Positions 1 through 7,883 of a DNA stretch of 64,000 nucleotides are shown here, piece after piece. This DNA comes from Chitinophaga lutea (lineage in GTDB: Bacteria; Bacteroidota; Bacteroidia; Chitinophagales; Chitinophagaceae), in the NCBI RefSeq assembly GCF_003813775.1, contig NZ_RPDH01000002.1, positions 124,001-188,000 of the forward strand. The letters are read 5' to 3'. The notes under the pieces are model-generated. The model searched no databases. It was not told the origin of the DNA and saw only the letters and a list, made by a program, of their open reading frames with translations. A program made the translations under genes and the position numbers. Within the stretch, counting starts at the first letter, position 1; each line of letters opens with the position of its first letter.

Positions 1-1130
1 CCGCCGCCCCTGGTGGAGCCGCCTCCGAACTCAAACTGGTCGGGCTGTTGCGGTACTTCCTTGAACGTCTGTGCGATCACCAGCGACTCGGCTATCTGGA
101 GGCCTTTCAGCGTTTCCGCCTCGTGCTGTTCTTCGTTTGTGAAACCATGCCGCGGCGTTTTCAGGTATTGTATCAGCGCATAAGCCAGCAATATCATCAT
201 AGCGCCGCCGAGCGCCATCGCGGTTTCGAGCGGCATCACGCTGTGGTAGTACCGGATGGTGAACACGATGAACGCGATCAGCAGCAGGCCGGTGCGCAGC
301 AGTATTTTATCTTTTTTCCGGATCCCGCCGTAGATGTATACGAGAGGGACCAGGATGGTGAGCAGCCAGAACAGCCAGCCTGCCGCCATCTGGAAATCAT
401 GGCCATGCAGTTCCTGGCCGGTTTCCCGCACCACGAAATAGTTGCCGGCCACGTAGAACATCAGCAGCGCGGCGATCTCGATCAATTGCAGCGTAGGGCC
501 ATGATAGGGATGGCCCGCGTATTTGTGCGCGGCGAAATATACCAGCGCACTGACGGCCATATAAATGAAAGGCAGCACGGCCGGCCCGTTCCACGACAAT
601 GCAAAGAACAGCGCTCCCATCAGCGCTCCAAATGCCGCCAGCCCCATCAGCATGTTCAGGAACCGGATGGCGAAGAACGCGCCCAGCGCAAAAATGATCA
701 GGCAGAAAGTAATGGAATCCGGATCCAGCTCCCAGAGCAGGGTACAGCCGGAAAGAATGAGCACCGCGGCCGACCAGGCCAACCCATCGTCTACCCCGGA
801 ACGGTAATGATGTTTCTCCCGGATAAAAAACTCCAGCGCGCCGTAACAGATCAAACCATAGAAAATCAACACCACCCCGGTAGTGGTTTCACTGGGACTC
901 GAATTGGAAAACATGATCAGTGCAATGAGCCCGAACGTAAACACGGTGATCACCAGCGTCAGCAGCAGCAGCCCGATGCGGATGAAAGGATTGGGCATAT
1001 ACAGCGCGGAAGGATAGGCGGTTTTCACCGTTTCATATTCTTCCCTGGTGACGCATTCTTTTTTGAATGCGGCCATCGCTTCCTCCTGTATGTCCGCATT
1101 CCGCAGATCAGCTATATTATATGCTATCAT
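1..1130 (-). CDS. Multi-pass membrane protein, C-terminus cut by window edge
   Basis: An open frame runs from the ATG at 1130 to the left edge without a stop, giving at least 376 residues. The translation starts MIAYNIADLRNADIQ, has a polar stretch of about 50 residues, then a series of hydrophobic segments separated by short charged loops, as in an inner-membrane protein with eight or more helices. The visible end (about residues 345-376) is polar and Gly-rich. Its start overlaps the end of the upstream gene by 14 bp, so the two are probably co-transcribed and translationally coupled. I do not recognise a catalytic motif. It may be a companion of the DUF2157-like protein encoded just upstream. 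The coding call is firm and the function is unknown. Confidence 0.75.
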   Translation of the reverse strand, partial: MIAYNIADLRNADIQEEAMAAFKKECVTREEYETVKTAYPSALYMPNPFIRIGLLLLTLVITVFTFGLIALIMFSNSSPSETTTGVVLIFYGLICYGALEFFIREKHHYRSGVDDGLAWSAAVLILSGCTLLWELDPDSITFCLIIFALGAFFAIRFLNMLMGLAAFGALMGALFFALSWNGPAVLPFIYMAVSALVYFAAHKYAGHPYHGPTLQLIEIAALLMFYVAGNYFVVRETGQELHGHDFQMAAGWLFWLLTILVPLVYIYGGIRKKDKILLRTGLLLIAFIVFTIRYYHSVMPLETAMALGGAMMILLAYALIQYLKTPRHGFTNEEQHEAETLKGLQIAESLVIAQTFKEVPQQPDQFEFGGGSTRGG

Positions 1131-2100
1131 GTTTTTTCAGCTTTTTGTTGAGCACAATGAGCAGCCGCGCCATGGCGATGCCCGATCCGATAAAATAAAA
1201 CAGCAGCATGTAAAAACCGCCGAGGTCACGGAAGCTGGCATCGATGCCGCGTATCACCACGTAGCTCAGGCCGGTATACGCATACAGCACCACGATCACC
1301 ACGAAATAAAACGATCGGGCCTGCATGGCGGTGTAATAGATGCCGGCACAGCAGGCACCCAGCACGATGAACCACAACATGAAGTCGGGCAGCACAAACA
1401 TGGCCGACAGGCAGGCGATCAGCAGGATGTGGGTGCCGAAGTTATGGTAGGCGAAGGAGAAGTGTTGCTTGAAATCCTTCGCCGTACTGAGTATGCCCGC
1501 CACGATCAGCACGACCCCTATCGCGAGCCCGGTATAAATGATGCGGTCGCTGCTGAAATCGTTCCTGCTTAGTATCTCGAAGGGGGTGATGGCAATCCCC
1601 GCCCAGGCGGCGAAGTTGGTGATGGCCATGCTCAGCACGCCGAGGTGATCGAAATAATAGGCGCTGAAAAACAGCACCAGCATGGGAATAAATGTCGCGG
1701 ACCCATACCGGGTGCCGAACACATTGTATTGCGCCTGCAGATAAGTAATGAAGGTGATGAACAGCAGGCAGCCGAGCAGCACGGTGTAATCGGCAAAGGC
1801 GTTGGCCGCGGGTACTTTCTGCCTCGAAAACGGCAGCTTGTGGCGGTTCGAATAATAAAAACAGCCGGCGCACAGCACGGCAATCAGCGCCAGGATAGCC
1901 TGGTGGCCGATGGTGTCGATGTTTTTATAGATCAGGATGCCCAGGCCTCCGCTCAATAACAGCACGCCGAGATAGAGGATGGTCTTGAGCTCCCAGTGCA
2001 CGGAGAAAAGCGTGCTGGCGGTAACGGCCCTGATTTTTTCCATGGAAGAGGGAGACAGCCGGTCTTCTTCGGCCAGCTTTTCGAAAAGTTGTCGGTTCAT
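1117..2100 (-). CDS. DUF2157-like predicted membrane protein
   Basis: The product has 327 residues. A soluble N-terminal segment (about residues 1-32, with EKLAEEDRLSP) is followed by around ten hydrophobic helices reaching to the C-terminus, which ends in a basic tail (NKKLKKHDSI). An N-terminal short helical region followed by a WELKTILYLGVLLLSGG-type first membrane helix is typical of the DUF2157 family of uncharacterised membrane proteins. That assignment is from pattern recognition only. The gene lies 9 bp after the pirin gene on the same strand and overlaps the next membrane-protein gene by 14 bp, so the three may form one operon. No function is claimed. Confidence 0.75.
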   Translation of the reverse strand: MNRQLFEKLAEEDRLSPSSMEKIRAVTASTLFSVHWELKTILYLGVLLLSGGLGILIYKNIDTIGHQAILALIAVLCAGCFYYSNRHKLPFSRQKVPAANAFADYTVLLGCLLFITFITYLQAQYNVFGTRYGSATFIPMLVLFFSAYYFDHLGVLSMAITNFAAWAGIAITPFEILSRNDFSSDRIIYTGLAIGVVLIVAGILSTAKDFKQHFSFAYHNFGTHILLIACLSAMFVLPDFMLWFIVLGACCAGIYYTAMQARSFYFVVIVVLYAYTGLSYVVIRGIDASFRDLGGFYMLLFYFIGSGIAMARLLIVLNKKLKKHDSI

Positions 2101-2109
2101 GCAGTGGTT

Positions 2110-2967
2110 TTAGTATTCGAGGGTGCCGAATTTGCCGTCCTTATAGTCCTGGATGGCCTGTTCGACTTCTTCGGGGGTGTTCATCACAAAATTGTCTTTC
2201 GCCGCTACCGGTTCGTTCAGCGGCTCGGCGGATAAAAAGAGGATGCCGGTATTTTCAATGGCTGTGATCTCGATTTCGTCGTTGTCCTGCTCAAACACCA
2301 CCAGCTGGTGCATGCGCACTTCGTCGCGGTCGTTCACCTGCGCGGCGCCTTTATAGATATATAGGAGCGCCTGGTAACCCGGCGTAGCGCCGATCTTGAC
2401 GGTTTTGCCGGCCATGATGGTGCCGATGATGGCGGTGAGCGGGGTGAAGCTTTTCATGGGGCTGCTTTTCCCTTCATAGGTGCCGCTGGCGAGTCGCATC
2501 TCCACGCCGTCCTGCTCCAGCACCTCCGGCAGCTGGTGTTTCTGCGCGTTCTGGTAATAGGGGTCGTCCCATTTGTTGGCTGCCGGCACGTTCACCCATA
2601 TCTGGATCATCTCCTGCACGCCACCTTTTTCCAGCAGCCTTTTGGTGGGGCCTTCGCTGTGGAGCAATCCCTTCCCGGCAAACATCCACTGAATGCCGCC
2701 CGCTTCGATATCGCCGGCATGGCCCGCACTGTCCATATGGTATCCTTCGCCCTGGATCATGAACGACACCGGTGAAAAGCCGCGGTGCGGATGGGGGTGG
2801 ATACGGAGCGTGGAACCGGCCGGTATGCGTTTCGGCGGCAGGTGATGGATCACGATGAACGGGTTGGCAAATCTGAAATCCTTATGCGGAAGGGGCTGTA
2901 TCACCGTTTCTTCTTCTGTGATCTTCTTCTCGCGGCCGGTGAGCACGTGTGCAATGGACTTTTTCAT
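2110..2967 (-). CDS. Pirin family protein
   Basis: The 285-residue product is a bicupin. The N-terminal cupin carries the pirin metal-binding set: His57, His59 and His61 in a HPHPHRGF motif, and His103 and Glu105 in LLHSEGP. Members bind Fe(II) or another divalent metal in the cytoplasm. Some (YhhW type) have quercetin 2,3-dioxygenase activity, while others act as redox-sensing cofactors, so the physiological reaction cannot be deduced here. The ATG at 2967 gives a normal family length and no signal peptide. It is the first of three closely spaced minus-strand genes, followed after 9 bp by the DUF2157-like gene. The family call is firm and the substrate is unknown. Confidence 0.93.
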   Translation of the reverse strand: MKKSIAHVLTGREKKITEEETVIQPLPHKDFRFANPFIVIHHLPPKRIPAGSTLRIHPHPHRGFSPVSFMIQGEGYHMDSAGHAGDIEAGGIQWMFAGKGLLHSEGPTKRLLEKGGVQEMIQIWVNVPAANKWDDPYYQNAQKHQLPEVLEQDGVEMRLASGTYEGKSSPMKSFTPLTAIIGTIMAGKTVKIGATPGYQALLYIYKGAAQVNDRDEVRMHQLVVFEQDNDEIEITAIENTGILFLSAEPLNEPVAAKDNFVMNTPEEVEQAIQDYKDGKFGTLEY

Positions 2968-3091
2968 GTCGTCAAGGATTTAAAATACGATTGACGAATT
3001 TAAAACATTGATGCACCTAAAAAAAATAATATCTCTAAAGCCTTACCGGAAACGCGGTTATTCATGAATTCCGCCATTTTTCTGCGTTCCC

Positions 3092-3178
3092 TCACCGGCG
3101 CCGCTTCCGTATCGCCATCCACACGGCCCAGCCGGTAAACAAGGCGATAAACGCCACCGAAAGAATCACAGTTCCCAT
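3092..3178 (-). CDS. Possible 28-residue single-span membrane protein
   Basis: In the 300-bp gap between the pirin gene and the next plus-strand gene, an ATG at 3178 opens a 28-codon frame ending in TGA at 3092. The peptide has one hydrophobic segment (about residues 3-20, VILSVAFIALFTGWAVW) and ends in a strongly basic KRRRR tail, which fits the positive-inside rule for a small membrane protein. There is no clear Shine-Dalgarno sequence, but Bacteroidota often lack one. The rest of the gap shows no other recognisable element. This could be a real small protein or a chance frame. Confidence 0.4.
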   Translation of the reverse strand: MGTVILSVAFIALFTGWAVWMAIRKRRR

Positions 3179-3267
3179 GCTAAGGTTGTTTTAAAAATTG
3201 CCTAAATGTAATAAAATGCCCATTCGAGGCATAATCATTGTGGTACATCTTTTAAAACAGCCATACC

Positions 3268-3489
3268 ATGGGAATTTTTCAAATAGCCATAGCAGGAACC
3301 AATGTAAAGGTCGAACAGGAGTCCGAAGACAGCTTCATCTTGGAATTACCGGGCGGCACGCTCTTTCTTATCCGTAAACAGGACAATGAGGGTGCTACTC
3401 ATTGGTTCGAAGAGGGCGCCGACAATGAAACCGGTTTTACCAAAGAATTGGGTTTGGCCATCGAAAGCCGGTTAATGAAACAGGAATGA
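3268..3489 (+). CDS. Small hypothetical cytoplasmic protein
   Basis: The 73-residue product is acidic, has no signal peptide or membrane segment, and looks like a small beta-rich fold (alternating hydrophobic residues in IAIAGTNVKVEQE and FILELPGGTLFLIRKQ). A charged C-terminal helix ends in MKQE. I do not recognise the family. The gene stands alone between divergent and convergent neighbours. Its ATG at 3268 is the first in frame. Confidence 0.65.
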   Translation: MGIFQIAIAGTNVKVEQESEDSFILELPGGTLFLIRKQDNEGATHWFEEGADNETGFTKELGLAIESRLMKQE

Positions 3490-3520
3490 TCGTACCCCGG
3501 AATATGTAAAAACTTCCACA

Positions 3521-5503
3521 TCAGCGCAGGTATAACCCCACCTCGCTGATGGCGGATTGCTCCTTCGCCTGTATAACGGAAATCCTGACTTTCCAGGCCG
3601 TTACGGCCGGAAAAGTATCCACTTTTTTGCTGCCGATATGACGGCCTTCACTGAGCAGCAGCCAGTCGCTGTCCGTTTGCGCCTCCACTTTATAACCGAG
3701 GATGCGCCCTTCCGCACCGGCAGGCTCGGAGAGGGTGATCGCACTGATATCCACCGGATTTTCCAGATCCAGTTCAAGAAAACTTTGCTGGTCTTTTACC
3801 GTCCATGCCGTAGCCGTTTTACCATCTACCGCCTTTTCGCCGCCGGCGTTGCCGCGGGTATTCACCGGCCGGAACTGCGCCAGGTTGAGGCCCATCACGG
3901 CATCTTTCGTCCGCGGCAGGGGCGGCAGCTTTTGTACTTTTTTACGGACGAAGTAATTGCCGTTGGGATATCCCGTGTTTTTGACCGCCTGCGGGCCTAG
4001 GCGTTCGGCCAGCTGCGCCAGGTAAAGGCTTTGCGGCGTAACGGAGCGGCCATGCGATTCAAAATGCCCTTCGGGCAGGATGGGAGAGCGGTCGAACAGC
4101 CGGGCGGTCTGCTGCCGTGTGCCGGTATTGCCGATGGCCCAGTTGGCGGCGCCCGGCGGGTTCTGGATCACATACGTGCTGGCGATGTTGTTCCAGGCAA
4201 CGGCCCAGCCCATCGTCCAGCCATGGCCCGAACCGGCCACGCCGCGGTTCAGGAAGTCGATGCCGCCGTCTGGCACCGTACAGTTATCGACCAGCATGCC
4301 GGTAGACCAGCGCATGTGCGGCTGGATGCGGCTGCCATGACCCCTGAATACGCAGTTGAGCAGCACGTTGGGGCCGGGCTTCAGGCTGCCGGTCCATACG
4401 AAATACGTATTGCTGCCCGTGCTTTCGCAACGGTCGAGCAGGTTGCAGCTGCCTTCTATGCTGAAATCGGTGGGTTTGGAAGCGCCGAGATTGGGGTGGG
4501 TATGCGTCACATACACCTGCTGCATCGTAATGCGGTCCCCGCCCAGTACCGTGGTATTCATCGTTTCTTCGCAGTACACGTTTTTCACCCAACAGTCGTC
4601 ACCCAGAATACGGATGCCGGAATACGGCGCGTCGCCATACGCTGTTTCGAGCGGCGGGCACTGGATATGCAGGTTTTCCACGCCGGCATCGGTGATGCGG
4701 CCGGAAGGGGCGGCGGGTTGAACGGAGGTTTTGCCGAAACGCGCATCGCATCCGTCTGCCAGTGGTACGCTGATGGTCATGCGATTACCGTTGATGGCGG
4801 TGACGGTGCTGTGCATGATGAGGGCGCTGCCGGCTTTTATCCACGTTTGCGGCTTGCCGTCGCGCACCAGGTCGTGCATGCTCATCGATCGTATCCAGGT
4901 ATCGGTAACGGGTTTGCGTATCTCGATGGTCTGTCCCGTGCGGAAACCGGCGGCGTTCTCCACGTTGATGACCTGTGTGCCGGCAGGCGTGTAGGCGCCG
5001 GTGAGATAGGTGACCGGTGCGGCAGGCATGGCGACGGGCCTCTTCCCGCCATCAATCACCACCGCGGCATGTTTACCCCCTGTCATGCGGATGGTGGTGG
5101 CTTTGATGCCTGAGCCGCGCAGTACTACGCCGCTTTCGGCAATCTTCAGGGAACCGGAGCAGGTGAATACACCGGGAGCTAACACTACCGCCCCGCGGAA
5201 ACCGTCCACGGGGGGTAATTTCGCTACTTCGTCCAGTGCGGCCTGGATGTTTTCGGTATCATCGGCGCCGGAAGGTTTCACCCGGCGCTTCTCCGCCACC
5301 ATTGGCAGCGGTACGCCGCCTCCGCGGTAACCGGCGTAGGAAAAATCCATGATGCGGTCGCCGGCCGGCGTGGTTTTATAGGCCAGCCGGCCGTCTTTCC
5401 CGGGATATACCCAGCTGCTACGGACAGGAGAGGATTGTGCGGAAGCCGGTACATCCGGCCATAATAAACCGGCAATGAAAAATAAATGAACAGTTTTGAA
5501 CAT
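3521..5503 (-). CDS. Secreted right-handed beta-helix protein with C-terminal F5/8C-like domain
   Basis: The product has 660 residues. It starts with a signal peptide (MFKTVHLFF...ASAQ, about 23 residues). A pectate-lyase-like core follows: a DDTENIQAALDE segment at about residues 80-92, typical of the first turn of beta-helix polysaccharide-active proteins, then repeated Asn/Gly-rich turns to about residue 480. The last 120 residues (from about 540) contain NAGGEKAVDGKTATAW and FLELDLENPVDISAITL, which match the coagulation factor 5/8 C (discoidin) carbohydrate-binding fold. A periplasmic or extracellular role in polysaccharide breakdown is likely, but the substrate and lyase/hydrolase chemistry are not visible. 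No SusC/SusD pair is nearby, so it is not part of a standard utilisation locus. Confidence 0.85.
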   Translation of the reverse strand: MFKTVHLFFIAGLLWPDVPASAQSSPVRSSWVYPGKDGRLAYKTTPAGDRIMDFSYAGYRGGGVPLPMVAEKRRVKPSGADDTENIQAALDEVAKLPPVDGFRGAVVLAPGVFTCSGSLKIAESGVVLRGSGIKATTIRMTGGKHAAVVIDGGKRPVAMPAAPVTYLTGAYTPAGTQVINVENAAGFRTGQTIEIRKPVTDTWIRSMSMHDLVRDGKPQTWIKAGSALIMHSTVTAINGNRMTISVPLADGCDARFGKTSVQPAAPSGRITDAGVENLHIQCPPLETAYGDAPYSGIRILGDDCWVKNVYCEETMNTTVLGGDRITMQQVYVTHTHPNLGASKPTDFSIEGSCNLLDRCESTGSNTYFVWTGSLKPGPNVLLNCVFRGHGSRIQPHMRWSTGMLVDNCTVPDGGIDFLNRGVAGSGHGWTMGWAVAWNNIASTYVIQNPPGAANWAIGNTGTRQQTARLFDRSPILPEGHFESHGRSVTPQSLYLAQLAERLGPQAVKNTGYPNGNYFVRKKVQKLPPLPRTKDAVMGLNLAQFRPVNTRGNAGGEKAVDGKTATAWTVKDQQSFLELDLENPVDISAITLSEPAGAEGRILGYKVEAQTDSDWLLLSEGRHIGSKKVDTFPAVTAWKVRISVIQAKEQSAISEVGLYLR

Positions 5504-5611
5504 AGTGGAATTTTAAAACGGGTTTTAAAGTAAACATTTTTCCGTTCAGGCCCGGTAAAATATGATGGAAGAGATTTAATTTGTGCGGCATTCCATCAAA
5601 GCCGCATCCTC

Positions 5612-6382
5612 ATGCTCCGTTTCCTGTTCATATTCATCTTCGGCTGTACGGTACAGACCGCCGCACAAAACTGCGACATCCCGGGCAGTACGGTCATATA
5701 TGACTACGCCGCCAAAAAGTGGATCTGCACCGATTCCGCCGATGCCTGGAAACCCTCGCAGCCCGCGTCCACCTTCAAGATCATCAACCTGCTCATCGCC
5801 CTCGAAACGGGTGTGATCAAAGACGAGAACGAAGTGATCAAATGGCCGGGAAAAACGGATACCTCGCTGTACGGCTACCGCCCCGAAATCTATAAAGACA
5901 TGACGGTGAAAAGAGCTTTCGAAGTATCCGCGGGATGGGCGTTTATCGAACTGTCGAAAAAAATAGGGAAGGAGCGGTACCGGCATTACCTGAAGGCCTG
6001 CCGGTATGGGAATGGCGATCTCAGCCGCAACGACCCGGATTTCTGGAACTTCGGGCCGTTTAAAATATCGCCGCGCAACCAGGTGGAATTTCTGATCAGC
6101 GTCTATGAAGAGAAATTACCGTTTTCCAAACGTAACTTTGCGATATTGAAGCGTGTCATGATCACGGAACAGACCAATGATTACACGATACGCTCCAAAA
6201 CCGGCTGGACGCGCCTCGATGGTAACGATTACGGCTGGTGGACCGGCTACCTGGAGAAAAAGAACAACGTATACTTTTTCGCCACACGGCTGGTGAAAGA
6301 AAGGAAAACCCAAAACCCGGATTTCGGATCATGCAGAAAACTCGTTACCATTCAGCGGCTGAAGGAGCTGAAGGCGATGTGA
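5612..6382 (+). CDS. Class D beta-lactamase-like (OXA-type fold) protein
   Basis: The 256-residue product has a signal peptide (about residues 1-18, ending TAAQ) and the ordered motifs of class D serine beta-lactamases: S53-T-F-K56 (active-site Ser and Lys), S106-A-G in the position of the usual S-x-V, Y132-G-N134, and K196-T-G198. The family acylates penicillins, and related BlaR-type sensor domains share the fold. Here there is no membrane-anchored sensor part, so a periplasmic enzyme is most likely. The change of the S-x-V valine to glycine may alter activity. The 3' end overlaps the proposed GTG start of the downstream sigma-factor gene by 4 bp, which suggests co-transcription. The family is fairly certain; beta-lactam resistance is unproven. 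Confidence 0.88.
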   Translation: MLRFLFIFIFGCTVQTAAQNCDIPGSTVIYDYAAKKWICTDSADAWKPSQPASTFKIINLLIALETGVIKDENEVIKWPGKTDTSLYGYRPEIYKDMTVKRAFEVSAGWAFIELSKKIGKERYRHYLKACRYGNGDLSRNDPDFWNFGPFKISPRNQVEFLISVYEEKLPFSKRNFAILKRVMITEQTNDYTIRSKTGWTRLDGNDYGWWTGYLEKKNNVYFFATRLVKERKTQNPDFGSCRKLVTIQRLKELKAM

Positions 6383-7187
6383 TCGCCCAGCTGCGGCCCT
6401 TGCTCACCACATACGCGTACAACATCACCGGCGTGCTGGAAGAGGCGCGCGACCTGGTGCAGGATGCTTATGTACGCTTCATGCAAACGGATACAAAGCG
6501 TACCTCATCCGCACGGTCATCAACCTGTCGATCAACCGCAACACCCAACGTAAAAAAACAAGTTATCCCGGCGAGTGGCTGCCGGAACCCGTCGATACCT
6601 CCCGCCCGGACAGCGGGTTGCTGGGCAAGGACGTGCTGCGCTATTCGCTGATGGTGCTGCTCGAAAAGCTGAACGCGCGGGAAAGGGCGGTGTTCATTTT
6701 GCGGGAGGCGTTCAATTACGACTACGCCGAAATCGCCGCCGCACTGGAAATCTCGGAAGCAAACGCCCGCCAGCTGCTGAGCCGCGCCAAAAAACAGCTG
6801 CACCACCATCCGCCGGCCACGGTACGGCAGCAGGACCAGGCCTTCCTCCAACGTTACCTCGAAGTCATCCACCAGGGCGATACCTCCCGCCTGGAGAAGC
6901 TGCTGCACGAAGATATCACTTCCATCTCCGACGGCGGCGGCAAGGTAGCGGCCGCGATACAACCGATACATGGCAGAAAAGCGGTACAGGCCTTCCTGCT
7001 GGGCATCTACCAGAAGTTTTATCATGCCGCCGATATCAGGGCGGTCACTATCAATCACCAGCCGGCATTGCTGTATTACTTCAACGGCCAGCTTACCACC
7101 TGCCAGGTGTTTACGGTAGACGACAACGGCATCAGCGGCGTGTACCTGATCCGCAACCCGGAGAAGCTCGCGGCGATCGCCCTGTAA
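6379..7187 (+). pseudogene. ECF41-type sigma factor with SnoaL-like C-terminal domain, split by a -1 frameshift
   Basis: Two frames together encode one ECF sigma factor. From a GTG at 6379 (or ATG at 6331) the first frame gives region sigma-2 (EEARDLVQDAYVRFMQTD). At about 6490-6494 the homologous reading moves to another frame, continuing YKAYLIRTVINLSIN, then sigma-4 (LNARERAVFILREAF, LEISEANARQLLSRAKKQL) and a 100-residue SnoaL-like domain to the stop at 7187. The three signature motifs of group ECF41 are all present: WLPEP in the linker, DGGGK in the extension and NPEKL (family NPDKL) near the C-terminus. A missing base explains the shift. No slippery heptamer is visible, so a real mutation or a sequencing error is more likely than programmed frameshifting. 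The second half is fully conserved, which argues for a very recent event or an error. Confidence 0.85.
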
Positions 7188-7203
7188 AAAATCCTCCAGG
7201 GGT

Positions 7204-7230
7204 TGTCACAAAACGGAAATACTGTTTGTC
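7204..7230 (+). promoter_or_regulatory. Candidate ECF41-dependent promoter of the AhpD-like gene
   Basis: TGTCACA at 7204-7210 and TGTC at 7227-7230 are separated by 16 nt and lie 22 nt before the AhpD-like ATG. The published ECF41 target consensus is TGTCACA in the -35 region with CGTC in the -10 region. The first element is an exact match; the second has T in place of the first C. The position between an ECF41 gene and a carboxymuconolactone-decarboxylase-fold gene is the typical arrangement. Confidence 0.7.
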
Positions 7231-7252
7231 TTTAAAGAAAAAGACTGATAGT

Positions 7253-7741
7253 ATGACACCAAGAATTTCACCCGCCGACATACCGGCGGGGCTGATTGAA
7301 GCCATGCGCCACGTACAGGCGTACATCGATGATGCGGGCCTCGACCGCCGCCTGCTCGAACTGGTTCGCACCCGCGTATCCCAGATCAACAGCTGCGCCT
7401 ATTGCCTGGATATGCACCACAAGGAAGCCCTGCACGCCGGGGAAACCATCCAGCGGCTGATCTCCGTGTCCGCCTGGAGGGAAGCGCCCTACTACAGCCC
7501 GAAAGAACAGGCCGTACTGGCTTTCGCGGAAAACCTCACCCATATGCCGGCGGAAGAACATTCCGACGACCTGCATTATGAAATGCTCCAGCACTTCAGC
7601 CGCCCGGAAATTGCCCTGTGGAGCCTCGCCGTGGCCCAGATCAATTCCTGGAACAGGCTCGTGCGCTCGTTCGGGACCGTAGCCGGCAACTACAAGGTGC
7701 CGGAAAGCAGGCCCCGCCTGGAGCCGGGAACACCGGCCTGA
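7253..7741 (+). CDS. AhpD/carboxymuconolactone decarboxylase-family protein
   Basis: The 162-residue protein has the alkylhydroperoxidase AhpD core: C48-A-Y-C51 followed by His55 in SCAYCLDMH. The two cysteines form the redox-active disulfide that reduces peroxides in characterised members; the physiological partner is unknown. The ATG at 7253 is chosen because upstream in-frame sequence overlaps the sigma-factor gene and reads as low-complexity Arg/Pro. The last 20 residues (SRPRLEPGTPA end) are polar. The gene is preceded by a match to the ECF41 promoter, and ECF41 factors are known to control genes of this fold, so a dedicated regulon of one target is likely. Confidence 0.9.
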   Translation: MTPRISPADIPAGLIEAMRHVQAYIDDAGLDRRLLELVRTRVSQINSCAYCLDMHHKEALHAGETIQRLISVSAWREAPYYSPKEQAVLAFAENLTHMPAEEHSDDLHYEMLQHFSRPEIALWSLAVAQINSWNRLVRSFGTVAGNYKVPESRPRLEPGTPA

Positions 7742-7799
7742 GGCTGTCCGTTTCCGGACAACCGGCGTTCGCCCGTGAACAGGCAGACGCCGGTTGTTT

Positions 7800-7830
7800 T
7801 TGGGTAAATGGGCCACCATGGCTACATTTG
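7800..7830 (+). promoter_or_regulatory. Bacteroidota-type promoter before the FtsX permease
   Basis: TTG at 7800-7802, a 20-nt spacer and TACATTTG at 7823-7830 fit the Bacteroidota primary sigma consensus (TTG / TAnnTTTG). The permease ATG is 54 nt downstream. Confidence 0.6.
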
Positions 7831-7883
7831 CTTTATGGCAACCTTCTTGCTGGCATCTGGCAGGCTTTCTAAACCAGATACAC

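Noticed and set aside
48..1151. Plus-strand frame of 367 codons at the left edge
   Set aside because: It is rich in His/Gln/Arg and opposite a membrane-protein frame that overlaps the next minus-strand gene in the coupled manner.
6480..6500. Programmed frameshift in the ECF41 gene
   Set aside because: No slippery heptamer or downstream pseudoknot is visible, and ECF41 factors are not known to use recoding.
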